Source of the DNA: an uncultured Ruminococcus sp.
GTDB lineage: Bacteria; Bacillota; Clostridia; Oscillospirales; Ruminococcaceae
Direction of reading: 5' to 3'
Assembly (NCBI GenBank): GCA_900543105.1
Contig: UQQA01000029.1
Span: 1-21,214 of the forward strand
DNA: 21,214 bases
Both the position numbers and the translations under genes were made by a program. A model generated the notes under the pieces. The model had not been told where the DNA came from. It worked only from the letters and a program-made list of their open reading frames with translations, and did no database searches. Below, piece by piece: positions 14,703 to 21,214 of the stretch. How positions within the stretch are numbered: position 1 is the first letter of the stretch; the number at the start of each line of letters is the position of its first letter.

Positions 14703-17324
14703 TTACTTTACGAACTCTGCAACTACATTTTCAAGAGCTGCAAGTGCTTCGTCAACCTTGGAAACATCACCGATACCTGCCATAGCGTTGTCAGGACGTC
14801 CGCCGCCCTTACCGCCTGTTATAGCAGCGATCTTCTGAACTATCTTGCCGGAATGAGCGCCTGCCGCAACAGCTTCCTTACCGCTTACGCAGAGCATAGA
14901 GCTGTCAGAAACAAGAACAGCAATGATATCAGGTGCTTTATCCTTGATCTGGTCGCCCATTGTGCGGAGAACGTCAGGCTTTACACCGCTGAGCTTTACG
15001 GAAGAAATGCGAACATTTTTGTATGCCTTTGCGTTATCGAGAACAGCGTCAAGCTGACCCGATGCAAGCTTGGAATTGAGTTCAGCGATCTGCTTTTCAA
15101 GATCCTTGATCTCAGTTGCAACAGCAGCACACTTAGCTGCAAGTTCACTTGCGTTAGGTGCTTTGATCGCAGCAGCAGCCTTGTCAATAGTATCCTTGTA
15201 TTCATCAATGAGTGAAAGCACACCTGTACCAGTTACAGCTTCGATACGTCTTACGCCTGCTGCAACGGAGTTTTCTGAAACGATCTTGAAAAGACCGATG
15301 TTAGATGTATTCTTAACGTGTGTACCGCCGCAGAATTCAAGAGAAACTCCCGGAACATTTACAACACGGACGACCTTGCCGTACTTTTCGCCGAAAAGTG
15401 CCATAGCGCCAAGCTTCTGTGCTTCTTCAATAGGCATTTCCTTGATATCAAGTTCAATTGCGGAAAGAATTGCATTATTTACAGCATTTTCGATCTGCTG
15501 AAGTTCATCGGGTGTAACTGCGCTGAAATGAGCGAAGTCAAATCTCATTCTATCGGGAGAAACGAGCTGACCTGCCTGATGAACGTGTTCACCGAGGATA
15601 TTTCTGAGTGCAGCCTGAAGAAGATGTGCAGCGGTATGATTTCTCGCTGTAGCATCACGAAGATCCTTGTTTACCTTTGCAGTAACAGTTTCGCCTGTTG
15701 TAAATCCGCCGCTTGTAACTTCACAATGACATACGAACTGACCGCCGGTAAGCTTCTGGGTGTCAAGCACTTCCATAACGTTGCCGTTGGATTCGATAAT
15801 ACCCTTGTCGCCTACCTGTCCGCCGCTTTCAGCATAGAAAGGTGTGGTTTCAAGAAGAACGGTAACTCTGTCACCCTCTTCGCAGATATCGGCAGCATTG
15901 CCGTCCTTGACCATAGCAAGAAGCTTTGTTGTGTATTCAAGGTCTGTATAGCCAACAAACTTTGTTGTGAACTGTGTAAGAACGCTTGCGGAAGCATCAT
16001 CCCAACCACCGTTGAGCTTTCTGTTTTCACGGGCAGTTTTCTTCTGAACAGTCATACATTCGTGGAACTTGTCCTCATCAACTGTGATGCCGTTTTCAGC
16101 ACAAATTTCCTTTGTAAGGTCAAGAGGGAATCCATAAGTATCGTGAAGCTTGAATGCTTCTTCACCGCCGAGAACCATATCTCCGCCCTTAGCCTTGATA
16201 TCAGCAATGTACTGATCGAGGATCTGAGAACCGTTTTCAACAGTCTTAGCGAAAGCTTCTTCTTCCTGCTTGATAACTCTCTTGATATATTCACGCTTGG
16301 ATTCAAGATCGGGATAAGCGCATACATTTTCATTGATAACAGTATCAACTACTTCATAGAGGAATGGCTTCTTTGTGCCGAGAATACGACCGTGACGTGC
16401 AGCTCTTCTGAGTAAACGTCTGAGAACGTAACCTCTGCCCTCGTTTGAAGGAAGAACACCGTCGCCTACCATAAATGTTGTGCTTCTGATATGGTCAGTG
16501 ATTACGCGGATAGAAACATCGTCCTTGTCATTCTGCTTGTAAATCTTACCCGTGAGCTCGGAGATCTTCTTCATAATGTTCTGAACTGTATCTACCTCAA
16601 AGAGGTTATCAACGTCCTGCATTACGCAGGCAAGTCTTTCAAGACCCATACCTGTATCGATATTCTTTGTAGCAAGCTGTGAATAGTTGCCGTGACCATC
16701 GTTATCGAACTGTGTGAATACAAGATTCCAGATCTCGATAAGTCTGTCGCAGTCGCCTGCCTGCTCAAAGCTTTCAAACGGACCGTACTTTTCACCTCTG
16801 TCGAAGTGAATTTCGGAGCAGGGACCGCAAGGGCCGCTTCCGTGCTCCCAGAAGTTATCAGCCTTGCCGAGCTTTACGATTCTTTCACGGGGAATACCAA
16901 CTTCATTTGCCCAGATATCGCCTGCTTCATCATCTTCTTCATAAATTGTGATCCAAAGTCTTTCGGCAGGAATTTCAAGTACCTTTGTGAGATACTCCCA
17001 AGCCCAAGCTGTTGCTTCGTGCTTGAAATAATCACCGAATGAGAAGTTGCCGAGCATTTCAAAATATGTTCCGTGACGTGCCGTTTTACCAACGTTTTCG
17101 ATATCAGGTGTTCTGATACACTTCTGGCAAGTCGTTACACGATGGCAAGGGGGTTCTTCAATACCCTGAAAATACTTTTTGAGCGGTGTCATACCTGCAT
17201 TGATAAGGAGGATAGAATTATCGTCCTTAGGTACGAGAGGTGCGGAATCCATACGGAGATGGCCCTTGCTCTCGAAAAATTTAAGATAACTTTCACGAAG
17301 ATCATTAAGTCCTGTCCACTTCAT
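14703..17324 (-). CDS. alaS: Alanyl-tRNA synthetase
   Basis: This 873-residue enzyme charges tRNA-Ala and edits mischarged Ser or Gly. The class II catalytic core at the N-terminus includes LRESYLKFFESKGH, INAGMTPLKKYFQG and TARHGTYFEMLGNFSFGDYF (motif 2 region). The editing domain has its zinc ligands in HTAAH (His563, His567) and CGGTH (Cys665, His669). A helical segment and the C-Ala domain with KIAAITGGKGGGRPDNAMAG follow. It has the full family length. The ATG at 17324 has GGAGTAG upstream. The 37-base gap to yebC is too short for a T-box leader, so expression probably follows the upstream genes. Confidence 0.98.
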   Translation of the reverse strand: MKWTGLNDLRESYLKFFESKGHLRMDSAPLVPKDDNSILLINAGMTPLKKYFQGIEEPPCHRVTTCQKCIRTPDIENVGKTARHGTYFEMLGNFSFGDYFKHEATAWAWEYLTKVLEIPAERLWITIYEEDDEAGDIWANEVGIPRERIVKLGKADNFWEHGSGPCGPCSEIHFDRGEKYGPFESFEQAGDCDRLIEIWNLVFTQFDNDGHGNYSQLATKNIDTGMGLERLACVMQDVDNLFEVDTVQNIMKKISELTGKIYKQNDKDDVSIRVITDHIRSTTFMVGDGVLPSNEGRGYVLRRLLRRAARHGRILGTKKPFLYEVVDTVINENVCAYPDLESKREYIKRVIKQEEEAFAKTVENGSQILDQYIADIKAKGGDMVLGGEEAFKLHDTYGFPLDLTKEICAENGITVDEDKFHECMTVQKKTARENRKLNGGWDDASASVLTQFTTKFVGYTDLEYTTKLLAMVKDGNAADICEEGDRVTVLLETTPFYAESGGQVGDKGIIESNGNVMEVLDTQKLTGGQFVCHCEVTSGGFTTGETVTAKVNKDLRDATARNHTAAHLLQAALRNILGEHVHQAGQLVSPDRMRFDFAHFSAVTPDELQQIENAVNNAILSAIELDIKEMPIEEAQKLGAMALFGEKYGKVVRVVNVPGVSLEFCGGTHVKNTSNIGLFKIVSENSVAAGVRRIEAVTGTGVLSLIDEYKDTIDKAAAAIKAPNASELAAKCAAVATEIKDLEKQIAELNSKLASGQLDAVLDNAKAYKNVRISSVKLSGVKPDVLRTMGDQIKDKAPDIIAVLVSDSSMLCVSGKEAVAAGAHSGKIVQKIAAITGGKGGGRPDNAMAGIGDVSKVDEALAALENVVAEFVK

Positions 17325-17361
17325 TTTTATCTACTCCAATCAATTTATATTTTGGCTGAGA

Positions 17362-18105
17362 TCAGTCTTCTTCGTCTTCTTCAGGCATATCCCAGTTATG
17401 ATAAACATTCTGAACGTCATCGTTATCCTCAAGAGCATCAAGAAGAAGATTCATCTTGCGGATAGATTCATCATCTGTGAGTGTTGTATAGGTCGCAGGA
17501 ACCATTTCAACATCTGCTGAAACAAGCTTGTAGCCTTTTTCAACAAGCCCATCACGAACTGCGGAAAGGTCGTTAGGCTCTGTTTCGATCTCAATTGTGC
17601 CGTCCTCCATCGAAAAGTCAGCAGCGCCAAGATCAAAAACATCTTCCATTACCTTATCTTCATCAAGGCCCTCACCGTCAGCAACGATGATGCCTTTGCT
17701 TGAGAACATAAAGGATACACAACCGGTTGTACCGAGGTTTCCGCCGAACTTGTCAAAGTAGTGACGGATATCGCCTGCTGTTCTGTTCTTGTTATCGGTA
17801 AGGGTTTCAACAATTACAGCAACGCCGTTAGGACCGTAACCCTCGTAAACATTCGCTTCATAGCTTGTCTTATCTCCGCCGCCTGCAGCTTTCTTGATAA
17901 CTCTGTCGATATTGTCGTTAGGTACATTGTTAGCCTTTGCCTTTGCAATAAGATCACGGAGCTTGGAGTTGCTGTTGGGGTCTCCACCGCCCTCTTTAAC
18001 GCAAACGGTGATCTCACGGCCGATCTTTGTGAAGACCTTAGCTCTTGCGCCGTCTGTTGCTTCTTTCTTTCTCTTGATATTGTTCCATTTGGAATGTCCT
18101 GACAT
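17362..18105 (-). CDS. yebC: YebC/PmpR family protein
   Basis: This 247-residue protein has the family's diagnostic N-terminus MSGHSKWNNIKRKK, then GGDPNSNSKLRDLIAKAKANN and NVPNDNIDRVIKKA, and the acidic C-terminal domain. YebC-family members act as DNA-binding regulators (PmpR type) or, as shown for some YebC/TACO1 members, help ribosomes through proline stretches. The sequence alone does not say which applies. The C-terminus is a run of acidic residues. AAGGAG lies upstream of the start. It follows the MBL-fold gene by 29 bases and precedes alaS by 37. Confidence 0.96.
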   Translation of the reverse strand: MSGHSKWNNIKRKKEATDGARAKVFTKIGREITVCVKEGGGDPNSNSKLRDLIAKAKANNVPNDNIDRVIKKAAGGGDKTSYEANVYEGYGPNGVAVIVETLTDNKNRTAGDIRHYFDKFGGNLGTTGCVSFMFSSKGIIVADGEGLDEDKVMEDVFDLGAADFSMEDGTIEIETEPNDLSAVRDGLVEKGYKLVSADVEMVPATYTTLTDDESIRKMNLLLDALEDNDDVQNVYHNWDMPEEDEED

Positions 18106-18134
18106 AACCTTAAATCTCCTTATAAATTAAAATT

Positions 18135-18815
18135 TTACATTATAATATTTTTGCTGAACAAGTTTAAGTACAGCTTGTTATCGTGAGTTTTTATAGGCTC
18201 TCCGCGCGTAAAAAGTATGCGTTCGGGAGCAATTTCCTTTAACCTTGTTATGAACTGCCTTGCTCTCTTAGGACTTTCGCAAAGCGCAGGAAAACAAGGA
18301 TAAACAATATTCATTACAGCGTCACCTATGTAAAGATCATCGCCAAATTTATAGGCAAGCGAGCCCTTTGTGTGTCCCTCTGCCGAATAAATTTCGCACT
18401 CTGCACCGAACTCGGACGAAATATCGGAATTTTCATCGATAAACTTGTAAACATCGAATATTTCAACAGGTTTGCATCGTATTCTCTCTTCAAGAAAGCT
18501 CAAAGCCGCCCCTGTAAGTCCGACCGAGAAAACATTTCTGTCCGATTTGCCCGAAATGAGTTCATAATCAGCTTCGCTCATATAGATAGGAGCATCGAAA
18601 AGCTCAGAAAAATACTTGGCATTCCCGGTCGCTTCGCTGTGACCGTGCGTAAGCAGGATCTTCTTTATATTGTAGTTGATAAGCCACATTTCAATACTGT
18701 CACGATATCTTGCTTCGCCAGTATCGATGAGAATATCACCGTCAGGCGCTTTCACAACATAACAGTGGATACCATCGCAGTCGATCATATTAAGATCATC
18801 ATACAGACCGCTCAT
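18135..18815 (-). CDS. MBL-fold metallo-hydrolase with only one intact metal site
   Basis: This 226-residue cytoplasmic metallo-beta-lactamase fold protein (glyoxalase II/flavoprotein oxygen-sensor superfamily) has ILIDTGEA (28-35), LLTHGHSEATG (54-64), EGHTKGSLAY (146-155) and LYIGDA (161-166). The usual HxHxDH is His57-x-His59-x-Glu61-Ala62, and the final GHG-type His is Arg in FTRGEP (202-207). His57, His59, His148 and Asp165 could still hold one metal, but the second site is gone. The frame is open to 18848; the ATG at 18815 is chosen because GGAGGTG lies a few bases ahead. It starts 1 base after the mrnC stop. The substrate is unknown. Confidence 0.88.
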   Translation of the reverse strand: MSGLYDDLNMIDCDGIHCYVVKAPDGDILIDTGEARYRDSIEMWLINYNIKKILLTHGHSEATGNAKYFSELFDAPIYMSEADYELISGKSDRNVFSVGLTGAALSFLEERIRCKPVEIFDVYKFIDENSDISSEFGAECEIYSAEGHTKGSLAYKFGDDLYIGDAVMNIVYPCFPALCESPKRARQFITRLKEIAPERILFTRGEPIKTHDNKLYLNLFSKNIIM

Positions 18816-18816
18816 T

Positions 18817-19203
18817 TCACACCTCCGTATTATTCCAAATATAATCAAAAAGTTCGTTTATCCTCGCATTATCACCGAGCAGATCAAGATAGCCGAAAAG
18901 AGTTTCAAGCGAAGTTGCTCTGCGGTATTCGATAGGATTTGAACTTTTGGGAACAGTATTGGAAGTTGCGTTCCGTCCCCTTTTCATAATATCGGTCTCA
19001 GCCTCGGTAAGAAGCGGAAGTATAACATCGACCGCCTTTGACTGATAACCTGCACGAACCTTTTCAACAGCTTCTTTGTGAAGCTTGTTTACAGACATAT
19101 TTGCCGTTTTGACAAGCTTTTCTCTGACAAGTCTTTCATAGACCGCATCACCGAGAAAAGCAAGCGTCAGCGGACTGTACTGATTTACTTCATGTTTTTC
19201 TAT
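18817..19203 (-). CDS. mrnC: Mini-ribonuclease 3 with a probable AUA start
   Basis: This small RNase III-type enzyme lacks a dsRNA-binding domain; in B. subtilis it matures 23S rRNA ends. The recognisable frame is SPLTLAFLGDAVYERLVREKL, then KRGRNATSNTVPK and YRRATSLETLFGYL. With the start at 19203 the protein has 128 residues (143 in B. subtilis) with catalytic Asp19 (GDA) and Glu100 (ET). The first ATG in frame, at 19098, would remove the GDA helix and the catalytic Asp. Between the in-frame stop TGA (19212-19210) and that ATG there is no ATG, GTG or TTG. AAGGGTGA (19217-19210) is followed by 6 bases and ATA (19203-19201), which overlaps the NUDIX stop TAG as ATAG. AUA initiation coupled to NUDIX termination is therefore proposed; ATC (19206) or CTG (19170) are weaker options. 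Confidence 0.85.
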   Translation of the reverse strand: MEKHEVNQYSPLTLAFLGDAVYERLVREKLVKTANMSVNKLHKEAVEKVRAGYQSKAVDVILPLLTEAETDIMKRGRNATSNTVPKSSNPIEYRRATSLETLFGYLDLLGDNARINELFDYIWNNTEV

Positions 19204-19730
19204 GATACATCACCCTTAGTTATCATTCCCGAATTATGGCTGAAATGAAACAGCATATCTATAAAGCTTTTGTGATAGGGAATAAATATACCCTTGTCTA
19301 TCATTGCTTTTATATCATCAATATCTGCCCATTTAGCATTCTGGACTTCCTCATACTGAAGATGAAGCTCCGACGGGTCAATATCCATATTCACCGCATA
19401 CCAATCATCAAAAACTCTTCCGGTATCTATTGTAATGAAGCGTCTTAGCTGTGCAGTATCAAGTTCGATGCCCAACTCTTCATGAACCTCTCTTACAGCC
19501 GCCGATAAGCTCGTATCACCCGAAACAGCACTGCCCCCGACACTTACGTCCCACATATTGCTCCAACCCTTTTTAAAAGGCTGTCTTTGCTGAATAAGCA
19601 TTTTGCCGTATGAATTATAAATACAGATATGAACAACCATTCTATGGTATCCATCAGGAGTTTTATCTCCCCTTACCATGGTTTTCCCCGTCTTTATACG
19701 GTTTTCATCATACAGATCAAATATTTCCAT
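19200..19730 (-). CDS. NUDIX hydrolase
   Basis: This 176-residue protein is predicted to hydrolyse a nucleoside diphosphate linked to another group or a related pyrophosphate. The N-terminus (EIFDLYDENRIKTGKTMVRG) and the WDVSVGG segment match the YfcD/isopentenyl-diphosphate isomerase-like NUDIX group. The NUDIX box runs from Gly66 to Ile88 and reads G-x5-D72-x7-REVHEELGI: the three downstream metal-binding acids are intact, and the first Glu of the box is Asp, a conservative change. The substrate cannot be told from the sequence. GGTGA lies 6 bases before the ATG, and the gap to obg is 12 bases. Its stop codon overlaps the proposed mrnC start. Confidence 0.92.
   Translation of the reverse strand: MEIFDLYDENRIKTGKTMVRGDKTPDGYHRMVVHICIYNSYGKMLIQQRQPFKKGWSNMWDVSVGGSAVSGDTSLSAAVREVHEELGIELDTAQLRRFITIDTGRVFDDWYAVNMDIDPSELHLQYEEVQNAKWADIDDIKAMIDKGIFIPYHKSFIDMLFHFSHNSGMITKGDVS
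19201..19217 (-). promoter_or_regulatory. Ribosome binding site and AUA start candidate of mrnC
   Basis: Minus strand: AAGGGTGA, then TGTATC, then ATA, whose last two bases start the NUDIX stop codon TAG. The spacer length (6) is ideal for the AUA and too short (3) for the preceding AUC. Confidence 0.55.
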
Positions 19731-19742
19731 AACAGCTCACCA

Positions 19743-21023
19743 TTAATATACGAAGTCAAACTCAAATCCATAGATATTTACAACATCGCCCTCGTTGATA
19801 CCCATTTCTTCAAGCTTGTCGATGATACCCGTGTTGCGAAGAACACGCTGGAAGTACTGGAGCGAAGAATAGTCATCCATATCAACTGTGCGCATAATGT
19901 TTTCAAGCCACGGAGCTTCAACATAGTAAACAGCGTCATCGCCCCGTGTGATCTCGAACTTCTCACCCATACCCGCACGTTCATCAAGCTCTTTCTGCGA
20001 AAGCGGTTCAGGCTCATATTCCTTTATTGGAGGAAGCGTGTCAAGTTTAGCCGAAACAGCAGCCATAAGCTCTTTTGTACCCTGCGTTGTTGCCGCAGAG
20101 ATCTGATAAAATTCAAATCCCCTGCTTTCAATATAAGTCCTGAACTCCTCTATCTGCTCGGGAGAAGCCATATCGCACTTGTTTGCAGCAACTATCTGAG
20201 GTCTGTCAGCCAAGTCCTCGCTGAAATTGCGAAGCTCTCTGTTTATTATCTCAAAATCTTCCTTAGGGTCACGCCCCTCAACGCCCGAAACATCAACAAC
20301 GTGTACAATAAGTCTGCATCGGTCAACGTGACGCAGAAATTCGTGTCCAAGTCCGACACCCTCACTTGCTCCCTCAATAAGTCCCGGGATATCGGCCATA
20401 ACAAAGGATTTTCCTTCTGTTACCTTGACAACACCAAGAACAGGTGTAAGAGTGGTAAAATGATAATTTGCGATCTTTGGTTTTGCGGCAGAAACGACCG
20501 AGATAAGTGTTGATTTTCCAACATTCGGAAAACCTACAAGACCTACATCTGCAAGCAATTTAAGTTCAAGAGTTACCTCGAATTCTTCACCCACAAATCC
20601 GGGCTTTGCAAACTTCGGTATCTGTCTTGTCGGGGTAGCAAAACGTGCGTTACCCTTTCCGCCTTTTCCTCCTCTGGCAATTACCTTTGGCTCATCGGTG
20701 GACATATCAGCCATTATACGTCCCGTTGCAGCATCACGGATGACCGTTCCCTGCGGAACTTTTATTATAAGGTCAGCAGCATTTCTGCCCGTACAGTTTC
20801 CTGCACCGCCATTCTGACCCTTTTCAGCAACATATTTGCGTTTGTATCGGAAGTCAATAAGCGTTGATATGTTTGTATCAACAACAAAAACAATATCTCC
20901 GCCTTTTCCGCCGTCGCCGCCGTCAGGACCGCCTGCAGCAACATATTTTTCACGGTGAAATGAAACAGCGCCATCGCCGCCGTCACCTGCTTTAATATAG
21001 ATCTTAGCCTTATCAACGAACAT
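19743..21023 (-). CDS. obg: GTPase Obg (ribosome assembly, stringent response)
   Basis: This 426-residue essential GTPase acts in 50S subunit assembly and in ppGpp-linked growth control. The glycine-rich Obg fold (residues 1-158) has GDGGDGAVSFHREKYV and GGPDGGDGGKGGD. The G domain has GFPNVGKS (164-171), switch II DIPGLIEG (211-218), NKCD (281-284) and SAA (309-311). The C-terminal OCT domain (about 345-426) is present, giving the complete three-domain form of Firmicutes. The start ATG has CGGAGTAG upstream. It is the first gene of the 12-gene unit, with a promoter at 21101-21130 and a leader with two hairpins. Confidence 0.98.
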   Translation of the reverse strand: MFVDKAKIYIKAGDGGDGAVSFHREKYVAAGGPDGGDGGKGGDIVFVVDTNISTLIDFRYKRKYVAEKGQNGGAGNCTGRNAADLIIKVPQGTVIRDAATGRIMADMSTDEPKVIARGGKGGKGNARFATPTRQIPKFAKPGFVGEEFEVTLELKLLADVGLVGFPNVGKSTLISVVSAAKPKIANYHFTTLTPVLGVVKVTEGKSFVMADIPGLIEGASEGVGLGHEFLRHVDRCRLIVHVVDVSGVEGRDPKEDFEIINRELRNFSEDLADRPQIVAANKCDMASPEQIEEFRTYIESRGFEFYQISAATTQGTKELMAAVSAKLDTLPPIKEYEPEPLSQKELDERAGMGEKFEITRGDDAVYYVEAPWLENIMRTVDMDDYSSLQYFQRVLRNTGIIDKLEEMGINEGDVVNIYGFEFDFVY

Positions 21024-21040
21024 ATACTACTCCGTTCCAA

Positions 21041-21077
21041 GGAATCATTGATTCCTATAATCAAGCGGCTTTGCCGC
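21041..21077 (-). other. Two hairpins in the obg leader
   Basis: In the roughly 70-base obg leader, GCGGC-AAA-GCCGC (21077-21065) forms a 5-bp GC stem and GGAATC-AAT-GATTCC (21055-21041) a 6-bp stem. The second ends about 6 bases before the ribosome binding site. Neither has a T-run, so they are not terminators. They could affect mRNA stability or ribosome access. Confidence 0.4.
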
Positions 21078-21100
21078 ATTCAGACATTAAAATACATTAT

Positions 21101-21130
21101 ATTATACCACATTTTTTGAATAGTTGTCAA
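21101..21130 (-). promoter_or_regulatory. Sigma-A promoter of the obg unit
   Basis: On the minus strand a perfect -35 TTGACA (21130-21125), an 18-base spacer and a perfect TATAAT (21106-21101) are preceded by TGG, an extended -10. This is the strongest promoter in the window. The start point would be near 21094. Confidence 0.88.
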
Positions 21131-21214
21131 TAATTTTCAAGATAAATTTGCCTCAAATATGTTCAATTGTCAATGATAGGTGACACTTTCTCACAAAAAA
21201 ATATAATGCAGGAA

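Noticed and set aside
15318..16415. Long open frame on the plus strand opposite alaS (365 codons)
   Set aside because: It is a shadow of the alaS coding strand. It has no ribosome binding site, a Cys/Ser-rich nonsense composition and no recognisable domain.
17325..17361. T-box leader for alaS
   Set aside because: The gap to yebC is only 37 bases and holds no specifier stem, T-box sequence or terminator.
18139..18144. TATAAT on the minus strand before yebC as a promoter
   Set aside because: It lies in the last codons of the MBL-fold gene. The best -35 at a 17-base spacing (TTAAAC) matches only 3 of 6 positions, so it is not reported as a feature.
18817..19098. mrnC annotated from the first ATG (93 residues)
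   Set aside because: This version lacks the GDA helix with the catalytic Asp, which is clearly encoded just upstream in the same frame.
19629..20513. Plus-strand open frame of 294 codons opposite obg/NUDIX
   Set aside because: It overlaps two certain genes on the other strand, has no start signal and resembles no protein family.
21168..21173. Second TTGACA on the minus strand upstream of the obg promoter
   Set aside because: No acceptable -10 hexamer follows at 16-18 bases (CAAATT or similar), so it was not called a promoter.

Overview
The window looks like chromosomal DNA of a low-GC Gram-positive anaerobe of the class Clostridia, most likely a Ruminococcus-like Oscillospiraceae. The gene set points there: Mini-RNase III, an RNase M5-type TOPRIM protein, Obg, a Bacillus YqeN-type HolA, ComEC, a clostridial class A PBP, and Rnf/Nqr-type membrane subunits. 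Strong AGGAGG-type ribosome binding sites agree. No tRNA, rRNA, CRISPR array, insertion sequence or phage gene was recognised. The taxonomic call is inference from gene content.

Layout: (1) 1-3560, plus strand: a class A penicillin-binding protein behind an extended -10 promoter, a terminator-like hairpin, then a THUMP-domain RNA methyltransferase, closed by a bidirectional terminator at 3529-3560. (2) 7767 down to 3562, minus strand: a five-gene unit reading rpe, rnfD-like, rnfE-like, rnfA-like and a membrane-anchored DUF4015-type glycosidase-like protein. It has a clear sigma-A promoter at 7739-7767. (3) 21130 down to 7755, minus strand: a run of 12 closely spaced genes reading obg, NUDIX, mrnC, MBL-fold protein, yebC, alaS, HIT, comEC, holA, rnmV-like, MBOAT acyltransferase and DHHW protein. 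A clear promoter lies in front of obg and a strong terminator lies at 7755-7800. The largest internal gap is 37 bases.

How the genes fit together: the third unit is mostly housekeeping (ribosome assembly GTPase, RNA processing, alanine charging, replication clamp loader, DNA uptake channel). It ends in a two-gene surface polysaccharide O-acylation module. The first unit covers cell wall synthesis and rRNA modification.

The most unusual part is the second unit. It holds only the three integral-membrane subunits of an Rnf/Nqr complex (D, E, A), without B, C or G. The residues that carry redox cofactors in known Rnf/Nqr complexes are largely gone: RnfE has no cysteine at all, RnfA keeps one of its two conserved cysteines, and RnfD has no S/T-G-A-T flavin attachment motif. 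The set sits between a pentose-phosphate enzyme and an extracytoplasmic glycosidase-like protein whose own signature motif is altered. This may be a repurposed, non-redox Rnf-derived membrane complex.

A second unusual point is translational. mrnC has no ATG, GTG or TTG start that keeps its catalytic Asp, and it seems to start at an AUA codon overlapping the NUDIX stop. The DHHW gene shows the same arrangement, with an AUA five bases after a GGTGA sequence.
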